A stretch of 64,000 bases of DNA from Kudoa neothunni (Eukaryota > Cnidaria), in assembly GCA_964304625.1 (NCBI GenBank), contig OZ199840.1, positions 682,001-746,000 of the forward strand. Direction: 5' to 3'. The stretch's first letter is position 1; every line of letters starts with the position of its first letter. Positions 14,201 to 25,200 of this stretch are shown one piece after another. The notes below the pieces were generated by a model, which did no database searches, was not told where the DNA came from, and was given only the letters and a program-made list of their open reading frames with translations. A program made the position numbers and the translations under genes.

Positions 14201-14431
14201 ACGTACAGAGTGAAGATTTCGAGAAGACAATACATTAAGTAATAGTCTAACTCGTCGGTCAATAGGAACAGAGTTTAAAACTGCCTAAATATATATAGAT
14301 AATTTAAATTATAAGTGTATTTTTACAGATGACTCATCATTCTCATAATTTATCTCTTCTGTTTGTCTGCTCAATGCTGAACAAAAACTTTCGAAATCTA
14401 TTATTTCACTGTAAGCTTCGTCAGGATCCAT
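11232..14431 (-). CDS. Importin-beta family protein, importin-5-like
   Basis: HEAT-repeat karyopherin that would carry cargo through nuclear pores with Ran-GTP. Six exons on the minus strand: 14431-14327, 14284-14207, 14156-13870, 13828-13729, 13643-11385, 11339-11232. Spliced length is 2,937 nt, exactly in frame, giving 978 aa (importin-5 is about 1,100). The N-terminal part follows importin-5: a short acidic start, an RVRLLLNVL helix, an NESKSYLIHLI helix pair, then ILNLVTENPNIFG in the place of the conserved ...PGIFG. The rest is amphipathic helix pairs throughout. An in-frame TAG just before 11339 is removed by a 45-nt intron (GTTATT…TTATAG) whose length is a multiple of three. Unlike four other genes here it needs no frame slip in nearly 3 kb, although it contains AAN-TGY Cys codons. 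It could be another beta-karyopherin: sequence beyond the N-terminus is too divergent for me to be exact. Confidence 0.68.
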
Positions 14432-16212
14432 GGTTGTTCTGCTCACACGAATAATCCGCTGAACGGTAGATACCAAAAAATTAGCCGAAATCCAAATCTT
14501 ATCACTAAAGATATTATTTAAATATTCATGAAGTGATTAGGAATAATAAAAGCTTCGCCGCACTCTATTATCTAATATTATGTCGAAAATCAATCAAAAA
14601 TTAATAATAAACAATTTAAATTATAATATTAATTATTAATTATAAATTAATCTTTACATATATAAATTTTCATTCATATTAGTTTGTAAAAATTAATCAA
14701 CAAAAATACATTCTACCTCATTAAAAGGTGTGATAAATAAACTATATCTTAATTCTACTAGGAATTATGTTACTCATTAAATTTCGTAATAATTATTACG
14801 GTTAAAATGTAGAAAAGGGGTCGTAATCCAAATCAGCAACGACGGTAAAAGTCGAACTTGTTGATTATTTTAATTTGTTGTATTTATCATTGTTCCATCA
14901 TCATATCCAACAACCAGTAGGTTGATTTCGGCACTGTATTTTTATCAATAATAGTTGCTGTAACCTATCATATAAATATAAATAACTTCTAGCCCTTCGC
15001 AGTTATTTCTACAGGTCCTACCATACCATTTAATCGATCTAATAAAGCATGGTCTATTTGTCCTAAAATTTGAGTGTGACAACTATGATTTTTTATCGAT
15101 TGCCATATTCATCCTTAGCACCCGGCTTTTATTAATTCCATATCTGTAAAAATTAGTTTTCCATATTTTATACCAGCATTAGCTGCCTAATTGTATGTAA
15201 CGATTATATAAATCTAATGCCACAAATATTTTGTTGGATGAAACCCACGCATTCCTAATTCCTATCATTAAATGTTCAACAAATAGCACACTAATTTGAT
15301 TTAAAAAATGTAGGATTAATGTATGAACTAATCATAATTTTTAATCGGTACATGTAGTCACTATTCTACACATTTTAGCTATTCTTTCTTTAGTCGATAG
15401 TTATCCTTATAATATAAAAAATAGTGTATTGGATTTGTTCTACAATCACATCATAATTAAATAGTAAATTATTATATTATTTTGTTCTATTAGTATTATC
15501 GGTAAAATGGGACTATTAGAAGTAATTCGTAACGCATTTTTATCATTTGTTAGTTTTACCATATGAATTTCGACGTTTACTCTAAAATAGTAAATATTGA
15601 CTTTCTATAATAATTTATTTTATTTTTTTATAGATAACTATCACATCAATACGAATCTAATTTGAGATATGTGTTTAATATGGGACACCTTCATAATCAT
15701 GTTATATCTCATGAAAATGATCGTTATTACAAACGCAGAGGTTGTTAGTACGATAATTTTTAATCCTAAAGGGCATGTACGCACGCTCGAATGGAATTTA
15801 TTATCGCGACATCTCTTACTCACAAGCTATATACTGATTTCATTTTTATAAATCTACTATATATGATTATTTCTGACCCACCGCTTCGCTTTTAGCATAT
15901 AATTATCAAAAATAATTATTATAGTCAAAATTAGTTTCATCTGAATTTTATTTACATTTTATTTACCATACCATTAGTCACTTACTTAAAAATATTGGTA
16001 GAAATGCATCACATTCACAAAGATAAATTAACTACAAGCGTTTCCTTGTTTTATGTGGAAGCGTACGCATGTGAATCATGTTAAATTAATAAAAAATTGC
16101 CGAAAATTTACTATTTCAATATACGTTAGACAAAACATCTTTGAGAGTTATCTTCGATTTTTAGATAGTTAAGTATGGTGGATGAGGGGGGACATTCAAA
16201 AATATTTCGGTT
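14432..16212. other. Intergenic, AT-rich
   Basis: Lies upstream of the importin-like gene and of the small gene at 16.3 kb, so it should hold both promoters. Overlapping 60-codon frames on both strands at 15641-15851 look like chance. No repeat family was recognised. Confidence 0.45.
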
Positions 16213-16225
16213 CGCGCAAGCGCAG
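16213..16225. promoter_or_regulatory. NRF1-type GCGC-N-GCGC site
   Basis: CGCGCAAGCGCAG matches the palindromic NRF1 consensus (YGCGCAYGCGCR) except at the centre. It lies 65-77 bases upstream of the likely ATG at 16290, a usual distance for NRF1 sites. GC-rich strings like this are rare in the AT-rich surroundings and recur near other genes in the window. Confidence 0.45.
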
Positions 16226-16289
16226 ATCGTCATTAAATATAGCAAACTTTTTGGACTGATTTTTAAACACCTAACAAATATAGAAAAGA

Positions 16290-16841
16290 ATGAGAATATT
16301 AATTCAGTGTCGCAACAATTTTTACAGATTTTCGATTCCACGCCTATTGGCATTTGGATCTATAAGGACGAATTCTAAGATTGCTAAAGATAAGAACCCT
16401 ATTCCTAGTAGGAATTTTGAATATCTACCCTTCCCGAAAAATAAATACATTCTTAGATATGTTGGATAAGGATAGTCGAAAAAAGTTAAGGTCAAAATTG
16501 GCGCCCAGGGATAAAGAATATTTCGATGATGCATTCTACCACGAACAACTAACCAGGTTGAATATTATCAAAGAGGGTGACAATATCGTGGACAGTTATA
16601 TTGATGAACCGATTATTGAGGATACGGAGGATGTGTTAAAAAAGTGACACTCTTTTTAATAAAATTAACCATCTATTTATTACCAAGGCATTCTATCACA
16701 CCAGAAGAATTAAATATATTAGCCAATTACATTTATATCGACGATAATGGAAAAATTCGCATTGATAAAGAGAAAGTAAATTACCAATCCATTTTTGAAA
16801 TGCAGCTACTGACAACCATCTTTAATAATAGCTCGATGTGA
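16290..16841 (+). CDS. Small unidentified protein, possible mitochondrial targeting
   Basis: Exons 16328-16407, 16457-16643 and 16688-16841 join in consistent phase through 49-nt and 44-nt introns. A 17-nt first exon (16290-16306) with a 21-nt intron would supply ATG but is uncertain. The model gives 145 aa. Its N-terminus (MRILIQFSIPRLLAFGSIR) is basic and hydrophobic with no acidic residue, as in mitochondrial presequences. The middle (LRSKLAPRDKEYFDDAFY) is charged, and the C-terminal part contains ITPEELNILANYIYIDDNGK. I do not recognise the family. The NRF1-type site just upstream would suit a nuclear gene for a mitochondrial protein, but that is inference. Confidence 0.5.
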
Positions 16842-17545
16842 GTAACGAGAGCAATGTGGATATTATTCTCAAGTTTATGTGTGTATATTTGGCTAATTTT
16901 GTCCCAGTAATTATTAATTTTACAAGAATGATGTTAAAATTAATAATTTATAAATAGGACAAAGATGATTACGAAAGAAGTCTAATGAATTTAATTTTGT
17001 CATCTTCGGGATCTAAGTATATTTTCGTATTTCTAAAAAAATATAGTTAAGTTGAATAATTGCAACTTGTAATCTTAATCTATATTTTAGAATTTTAAAT
17101 CTAAATGGTGATTAATATGCTTAACTAATTTTGAAAATATCTCTGAAAAACCATTTTTTGCTTAATACTGTAAACGCAATATTTAAAAATTTCGATTCTG
17201 TAATATATAACGAAAGTTCGACTTTAAATTTATTAAAAAATATGTATAATTTAATAATTATTTGTTCGTTAATTTTAAACGCTCTACGCAAACTCGAACA
17301 TAATATATATTGATGTATCTGTGGCTAATAAATTTAATTCAAGTCTGATTTTGATACTTTTGCGAAATTTAAAGTTTCAATCTTGTTTTTACGGGTTCAC
17401 CTAAACATATTGTGTATAATTATTGAGCTTTAATCAGAATTTAATCAAAGTTTACTTGACACATTCGTCATATATCACCAATCATTATTATTACATATTA
17501 AGTTAAATGCCGTAGTTTTATCCTGGGGTAAAATATTTATGAGTC
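16842..17545. other. Intergenic, no feature seen
   Basis: Downstream of the small gene. The open frame at 17131-17313 has no coding character beyond AT-rich composition. It runs into the tandem repeat. Confidence 0.4.
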
Positions 17546-18080
17546 AATTTAAATAATTATATCTAAATGGAAATCTAAATAATTATATTTAAAAGAGAAT
17601 CTAAATAATTACATTTAAAAAGGAATCTGAATAATTATATTTAAAAGAGAATCTAAATAATTACATTTAAAAAGGAATCTGAATAATTATATTTAAAAGA
17701 GAATCTAAATAATTACATTTAAAAAGGAATCTGAATAATTATATTTAAAAGAGAATCTAAATAATTACATTTAAAAAGGAATCTGAATAATTATATTTAA
17801 AAGAGAATCTAAATAATTACATTTAAAAAGGAATCTGAATAATTACATTTAAAAAGGAATCTGAATAATTACATTTAAAAAGGAATCTGAATAATTATAT
17901 TTAAAAGAGAATCTAAATAATTACATTTAAAAAGGAATCTGAATAATTATATTTATAAGAGAATCTAAATAATTACATTTAAAAAGGAATCTGAATAATT
18001 ATATTTAAAAGAGAATCTAAATAATTACATTTAAAAAAGGAATCTGAATAATTATATTTAAAAGAGAATCTAAATAATTA
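17546..18080. repeat. 26-bp tandem repeat with alternating 52-bp dimers
   Basis: About 20 copies of a 26-bp monomer, visible by eye. Two monomer types alternate: AATCTAAATAATTACATTT followed by AAAAAGG, and AATCTGAATAATTATATTT followed by AAAAGAG. The true period is therefore mostly 52 bp. Around 17850-17890 the second type is replaced and like units sit side by side, as after a local duplication. There are no unique spacers, so it is a minisatellite and not a CRISPR array. Confidence 0.95.
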
Positions 18081-19185
18081 GGAACGTTTAGAATTAATGT
18101 TCCTCAGAACTTTTGCTTTTTGACGATATCTAAAATTAAAATAGCAAATAATTGAATAAGATTTTATATTTAAAAAAAATTGATTGATTAATTATTTTTA
18201 AAACTATTATTAGAATTGGCTATTGGCGCGATTATAATATCCAGGTAGGTATAGTTTTGATTGTATTTAATTATAAAAAAATAGACTTCATAGATCAACT
18301 ATAAATAGGAGTTACCGGGACTAAAAATAGACAATGCGCAAACATAGTTTCCATTTTGGATTAAAAACTTGGTGTCAATAGCCAGCGCCCTACTAATATC
18401 TAATATTGAGATTAAAATTGGAGAAACTTGGTCTTGTCGTTAAAAATAACGTTTTCTTTGATCAAACTGTAATTCCTGATGTATAAATTTTTGTAATTCA
18501 AAATTAATCCTTCCTATAAAGAGGTTAAATTAGGTAACATTTAACATTATCATTTATATAGTAGAATCATGTGGAAATTTTTTAATTTCTTTCTCTGATT
18601 CGCAATAAAACCATAAATTTTGTAAGTTAATTATTTTTACTATTTCAAAAAATCCTAAAAAATATATAAAATTTTTTAATACTTAATTTAACAGATATTT
18701 CACGTTTATTCTTATTTTTCTGCGTTATTTGAATAACTCATGTGAAATCATATATTTTTGAAATAAACTTAAAATCACGTAATAATATCATTTGATTATT
18801 TTAGTTTATTCTAATTAAAAAAATCTATACATGCTCTGAAATATATATATATAATTTGCTGAAAAATACAATTAAAATTTTATAATACATCATATACAAT
18901 GTGAAATACGATTAATACATAAAAAATTAGTCGATAAATTTGAAATAACCAATCATTTACAATAAAGATTGTCTTAAATTTCGCGCGGTTTATAAAAAAT
19001 GTCTAAATTTTTTGGGAATTTTATAATAATTTTTAAATCTACTAACCGTATTAGTGCGTACTATTATTAATTATCATCATTATAAATCAATATTTTACAA
19101 TATTAGTTTTATTTATAAAATAATTTATCGACATATTAAATAAATACAATTTTTTATAGGGAAGTGGGGAAAAATATTAAAGATC
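18081..19185. other. Intergenic, no gene seen
   Basis: AT-rich, with the same low-complexity texture as other gene-free parts of the window. Upstream exons of the 19.2 kb gene could lie here but none was recognised. Confidence 0.4.
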
Positions 19186-19995
19186 ATGTTAACTGGAAAA
19201 AAGGTTCAAGAATTATTGCATAAAAATTCCATAGCAGGTTCTGACAGCGAAGAAGCTAAGAAGAACAATGAGTATTATTTTGTATGTAAACAATAATATA
19301 TTTTTCAAAGCGAAATCAAGGCATCTATACAAGAAGATTTAAATTTCTCATCATCAGCTTCCTCTGTACTTTTTGATGAGTTTAAACGAAGGTTGTTCTT
19401 GTTTGCACATTCTGGATTTTGTTTGTCAATTTTTATCGGATTTAGATGTCGATTTCCTGTGATTTATTGTGGTGGAATATTGGATAAAAATAATGTATGT
19501 ATTGGATTGGTGTATCCCGAATATAAGCGACAAGTAGTTTCATCATTGTTTGTATTCTCGTTCATACATTATATTTTGCAGTGATGAATTTTTCAAATTG
19601 CCATACGGTAATGTGGACCAGGTTTATTGCTACTTGTTATCATTTAATGAGGCTATCAACGCGCCGTCTATAATAACTGGGCTTCAGTTCAAATTAGCTG
19701 CGACTCGGAAACTTCACTCAAAGGTAAATAAACTAGGTTTGTCTGGGATTTAAAATCTCCCCCCTTCCAATCTGATTAATCAACTACTGCTTCCCTTTTA
19801 GTGGTCTACGATATAGCATCATTGAATCACCGTGAATTTACCAAAAAATACCCCGATTATTCTAATCGGTTTTCAAGATTTTTTAAGGGAATTTCGAAGC
19901 AACTCCCTCAAATTAAATATCAACTGGGTAATCTAATGATTGAACTCAACCAATACACACTTATTTCTCATGTATTAATTCAAACTACTAATTAA
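19186..19995 (+). CDS. Unidentified conserved-looking protein
   Basis: Five exons in consistent phase: 19186-19281, 19321-19391, 19446-19511, 19582-19736, 19802-19995, giving 193 aa. The exons have coding texture: a Ser-rich acidic N-terminal part (NSIAGSDSEEAKKNNEYYF), a Cys-containing core (CRFPVIYCGGILDKNNVC), then LPYGNVDQVYCYLLSFNEA and a basic helical C-terminal part (HREFTKKYPDYSNRFSRFF). I do not recognise the family. The third donor is a choice: GTATCC after 19511 keeps phase, whereas the more obvious GTAGTT downstream does not. The ATG at 19186 is preceded by an acceptor-like TTTTTATAG, so more exons may lie upstream. Confidence 0.5.
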
Positions 19996-20227
19996 AATCT
20001 ATCAATTTAGGCGTTGTACAGTAAAGATTGTTCATTCGCACACAAACCTACAATCAAAACTCTACGAACTTCGCTCCTAGAATTTCAATTTAAACTCTGT
20101 GTGTATTGTTTTAATCTAACGGCTCCATTGCTTGATGTTAACTAACTACTTGTCTGCTATATTTTTTGCGCATAAATAACACAAATTTCTTAAATGTAAA
20201 CAATTCTAACCAAAGAATATGTAACGG

Positions 20228-20705
20228 TTAATGGACACTACTAGCATTAGAGGCAATTTGAGGCCACATGTCGGAACATTCTTTTGCAACTGGTCCGGTG
20301 ATTGCGGAACCTTTAAGTTCGCCTTTAGTTCCAACAAGTACACCAGCGTTATCTTCAAAGTAGATACATTGGCCGTCCTTTCTTCGGAAAAATTTGCGTT
20401 GTCTAATGATCACAAATCCAGTAACCTTTTTACGGAGATCAGGTTTTCCTTTTTTTACAGAACCAACAACCATATCACCAACACATGAACTGGGAAGACG
20501 ATTCAGAGTTCCATGAATACCTTTGACAGCAATAATGGCAAAGTTTTTAGCACCGGTGTTGTCAGCCACAATTAACACGAGCTCCAACTGGCAAACCCAA
20601 TGTCACTCTGAATTTTGAGCCAGCTTTGCTACCACCTAGCAAAATCGAATTCAATAAGTGTCACCAAATAGCATGAACGTACTTTCTCTTGTTAGCACCA
20701 CCCAT
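20228..20705 (-). CDS. RPL23: 60S ribosomal protein L23 (uL14)
   Basis: Cytosolic large-subunit protein uL14, near the subunit interface. Exon 1 is 20705-20683 and exon 2 is 20628-20228. A 54-nt intron (GTACGT…GGTAG) joins MGGANKR to NKAGSKFRV in phase. The body is almost the family consensus: [60 protein letters not shown]. Spliced length is 424 nt (3n+1). Between the conserved Cys codon (TGT, 20570-20568) and the conserved Ala codon (GCT) there is one extra G at 20567. Read straight through, this meets TGA immediately. Skipping it gives exactly 140 aa, the usual length of the family. The downstream 113 codons are pristine, which argues against a decayed copy. Alternatives are a programmed +1 shift or an assembly or allele error. 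Confidence 0.93.
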
Positions 20706-21379
20706 CCTTTTTTACACAACACGAGGTCCAGATCGTAACGATTCGGAATCTATATACATTTATAATTATTTACTCTTCTTGTTGCCTTAATTTTGATTTA
20801 TTTTATTGAAAGTTAATAATTGTTATTTTTCAGTTAATAATGTGATATAATTGAATATAATCAATGTGTGTTGTATTTCTTCTATAGGTAACTTTCCCAT
20901 GGCGTTCGTTGTGAATCGTCACAATCGGCAACAGGTCATGCGATTTTGCACCGCGTCTTTTATTCCTGTTTTAAATAAAAATTTTATATACAAAGGACTT
21001 TTTGTTTTTTTATACGAATTAAAATTACACCCTCCTTTGAGATAAGCTTTTTAGGGGTGATAATTTGTATTTGTGGTAGTTATGTACGAAAAGTTATTCA
21101 AACGAAAGTGCAGTTCAATTTGTGTATAGTAAATCTATCTTATATACTTTATATTGCGCGAATGTACACAAGTAAGCTTGATTTATTGACTTTTAGTCTA
21201 AATTGGGAGTTAATTTTACGGCTGATGTTGATGTTGGGTAGTCGAAATTTTTTGTCCAAATTCAAATGCGTTACAGGACAAATTCGGATCATATGATATT
21301 CAAAAATTCGGATTATTTAAATGTATAAAAACTAAAGTTTAGAATGAAAAACTTTATGAATACCTCCAGATTGATAACA
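20706..21379. other. Intergenic, no gene seen
   Basis: Upstream of RPL23, so it should hold its promoter. Short frames at 20851-21296 show no family features. Confidence 0.4.
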
Positions 21380-22000
21380 AGTTTCTTATTTTAACTACGC
21401 GTCTCATCTTCCATCAAATGGCATTTCCCAATAAACGTTTCCGGATGCTCAAAAAACTTTATAATTTCGTTTCCAATGAAATTATTGATGAATAATTATC
21501 CATTATTTAAATTAAATCGTTTCTTTCCACAATCGAACTTTCTTTTCTTATTCTTGGTTTAATTAACGAGAATATCTCTTTCTAAGAGTTGAGTAAAGAA
21601 ATACAGTATCTTGGAAGATACTGTATTTCTTTAGAAATGTGTCGTAAACTCGACATTTGGAATAATGGAATCTCACATTGTCCATTGCAACAATAAAATT
21701 TCGTCAATTCAAAGCTTGTTCCATTTGTTTTAAAAAATAACTGAAAAATTTCAGTGTTCTAGCTAAAAACAACCTCGCAATGGATAAAATTTTCTCCCGC
21801 TAATGAATGACTAATAACACTGTGACATTATTTCCTCGACTATTTTCAACTGCTGCATTAGCATTAGGGTTGATTTCTTGACATGTTGAGAGAAAAAGGA
21901 TTTTCATATCTTGTGGTAATAGAAAGTTTAGTGTATGATTCTGCATATTTTTTTCTCCAACTCTACGTTGTGTGAATTTCTACTCAGTGGTACGATTCTT
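21380..22000 (-). mobile_element. Decayed Tc1/IS630-like DDE transposase
   Basis: Minus-strand remnant of a DDE transposase. Near 21665-21690 it reads AMDNVRFHYSKC, the second catalytic Asp block of IS630/Tc1-type transposases (DN.RFH), and further on something like the NSIEEIFS block follows in a shifted frame. Several stops and frame changes are present, so it is dead. No terminal inverted repeats were found, so the ends are approximate. A 40-bp palindrome sits within it. Confidence 0.5.
21594..21633. repeat. Perfect 19-bp inverted repeat with 2-bp centre
   Basis: TAAAGAAATACAGTATCTT, then GG, then the exact reverse complement: 19 of 19 pairs. The arms contain TACAGTATCTTGG, resembling pogo/Tc1-type termini flanked by TA. 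It interrupts the decayed DDE transposase and could be a minimal insertion remnant or a local fold-back duplication. Confidence 0.9.
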
Positions 22001-22255
22001 ACCATCTAAATGTGAAGTCTCAAGGTGGATGTCAACCACCTTGATACAGTCGTGGGGACTAAGATTTAATGATTAATTTTTTAATCAACTATGCAAGAGT
22101 TAAGATGCAATCATCGTTAATCAAGTTAAACAATTTCCTCGTTAAAAATAACTTTTCGAGCTCACACTCGTGGAAAATGTTCAAAATTTTTGTTTAGTCA
22201 TGCATCTTTGAACGATATTGGATATCATTCACAGTTGATTTTTGAATATCTAGAT

Positions 22256-25200
22256 CAGGAATGGGAAATTAAATTTAGAAGCGGGCCACATTATGATTAT
22301 TATGTAAGCTCCCGGGCTAGATAATAACTGGTTATATTTACGATATTTTTCAATAAAATTGCTATTTTGGTTTCATAAATAGTTTATTTATAAGAGTAAA
22401 CTAGTTAATTACTGACTCAAACACGAATAAATAGTAAAATTATTTTTTTAAAATATTTTATGGTACCCAAATCAAACATGGAACTTCAAAAATTGTTTTT
22501 TTATAGTTAGTAAAAAGTAGGTGATATCTTTTGACCAATTTTTAAAGTCTGCATCCAATTTGCTTGTGGATGCTCGTAAGATTGCTTCGAGATTTGGATT
22601 GGTGAGGAAGACATCTATCCTTTGATTTGTTTATATTCATAATTGAAAATGTTTGTGTATATAAGAAGATGCAAAATAAAAAAAAAAGCTTTCTTGCAAA
22701 TTCTTGTACGTTTGGAATTTTTCATCGGTGTATAGTAGGATACAAATCAATTAGCTTTTTATTTTCAATGTAGACTTCAAAATATTATTAGTTTGGAGAT
22801 TTATTAGTTCCATTTGCAAATTTTCTGGTGCTTAGTCAATATTAAAATAAAAGGAGATCTCAACAAATCAAACTGGTATTTGATCGCCTTGAAATTTGAA
22901 AATCGTCGTCTAAATTCCATTAGAAGTGACAATACCTGCCCAATGTATTTTTGAGCAAGTGTTAGTTTCACACGTTGGGTTTTTAATCCTTTCGTGCTCA
23001 AATTTTTAATTAGAATTATAAAAATTATATTATATTAAATATTTCTTTTTTTATTTCAAATAAAATTTTTGAATCCAAACTAAATGTTTAGATATTATTT
23101 TTTAACATTTTTCATTCGTGGTCACTAGAATTAGAATGTCTATTGGGCATTTGCGCGAAAATTTTTTTCCATCGAATCCGGTTCTAGTTTCAAAATACAA
23201 CATAAATTTATCTGTTGTGACAAAAATAGAAACAGTTTCTCTGTTTAAACAATACAACACGATATTCCACATTTAATGCAGCTGAATTGTGTTCTTTTTT
23301 CACATCGTCTGTATCTACTTACTATTTCAGGATATTGTACCAACATTATCAAATCCTATTGACACTGACAGGGGTTTCGATTGTTTTTTAATGCAAATGA
23401 TCAACAGCTACAACTTTAAAATCATCCAATGAAAGACGCCCACGCTTTTTTAGCACATTGGATTTTTTGAAATGAATTAAACTTTCACTTATAGACTGGT
23501 AAATGATAAATGGTCCATTACTTTGTTGTTATCATCATCTTTGACCTTTGTATTTCGTCTATATAATAACCAAGCATTGGTTATGTTATGATGGTATTAA
23601 ACTCCCAAAAGAATATTCGCATATAAAACTTTCGACATTTTGTGGTTTAACTTGTACAGTGCCATCAACATGCCCGGCTAATCAACTCCAACCCATGTTT
23701 TTATTATATTCTGTAACTACACTTGGATAGTCAATATTTGCAGTCTTTTTAGCCCTTTTATCGAATCTTTTAACTGCACCAAGGAGTTGGGATGAAGAAA
23801 GCGTAACAACAGAACCGTCCACACAATTGAGTTAATACTATTCCATTTTTGGTATCCCTGAAAGCTTTCGTAAGAACCGCGACCTTTCTTGCTGAATTGT
23901 TTTACCGGGGTTAGTAGACAATATTTAATTATGTATCTTCTTGCGGTTCAACAGAGTAGATGTTTCGCTTCTTTGACAGTTGCTGCAATAGAACTGATGT
24001 GAAATAATTATTAAAATACAAAAAGAATGTTCTTGAATTTGGTAAAGTTTCGCAAAATTTTACTACAAAATCACCCGAAGTTTGGCCACAATTTTGTGAA
24101 ATTGCTGGTGGTTTTCCTTCATATACGTTACGATACGATACACGATAAATCGTAGATTAAGCCATTGATGCCACACCAAGCAAATTCTTTAAAACCCCCA
24201 CTTGGTTGGTTTATAGGAAGTTACTGTTTGGCTTTGCAACTTCCTTTGAAGGGAATCATTTGCACATTGATTGAATGTAGATTTCAGGTTTTATCTTTAA
24301 AAACGCGAACCATAGATGCTCTGTAAGAGATTGTATTTTAGAAAAACGATCATAATTTTCCGAGTTTTTGGTCCTTAATGATATCTTCATTATTTGAAAA
24401 ATTAATACAATTTTGAAATTTTATCAAATCGATTTCTAGGGAAAACGTTTGATACGTGTGGAAAATCTAATGATGTGCTCCAATAGCAGCGATAACGATG
24501 GCATTCTAACCAATACCCATCAAAATGAATGAGGGTCGTTAAATACTTTTGGATTTTTCTTCAACATCTGTGACAAAATTTCTTCCCACATTTAGTTGTA
24601 TAAATGTTTGTTTCATTTGGATTAATGATTCGTAAAAGAAGAATTTAAAGTAATAACATCATCCGGAATATCAAGCCAAGGACTTTTTATTTATGTCCAT
24701 TTGTACTCTACGTCATCATTTTTAGAGTCAGAGTCAATGTCATTGGACGTAGAAAAACAGAAATCATCATCTTTTAATTGACATAATTTTTCCATTTCGT
24801 CATCAGAAACTGTGTTAGGTTCGGACAGATCGGCATCTGGAAGAATAACTACTTCTGATATTGATTCATCATTATTTAGATTATTATAATTAACGTGGTA
24901 TTATAATTAACGTGGTGATTCATCTTTGTTCAAACTTAGCGCTAAAAAATTTTGGCGAATATGCCCAAAGGTTATCCTAATGACCTGACCATTTATTATT
25001 TTCATCATTATTTTTTCAAAGTTACATTAGATAACGCTAAACTTTAATACAAGTATTATTTATGTTGTTATCTACAACTCAAAATTTTTATTTTATTTTA
25101 TTGAAAAAGTATTAGTTAATTAATGAAACAATATAATGACATTTTGGAACCAAAATGGCATAAAGTTTCCTGCTATAAAATTTTTTCCAACATTTTCTTA

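Noticed and set aside
15641-15851. Overlapping sense and antisense 60-codon frames
   Set aside because: No splice-consistent partners and no family motif. Such frames are expected by chance.
16376-16470. Apparent double +1 slip in the 16.3 kb gene
   Set aside because: A 49-nt intron with donor GTAGGA (16408) and acceptor TTCTTAG (16456) restores phase without any slip.
17546-18080. CRISPR-like array
   Set aside because: Units are contiguous with no unique spacers, and the host is a eukaryote.
19512-19581. Apparent +1 slip at the third intron of the 19.2 kb gene
   Set aside because: Using donor GTATCC at 19512 instead of GTAGTT gives the right phase, so no slip is required.
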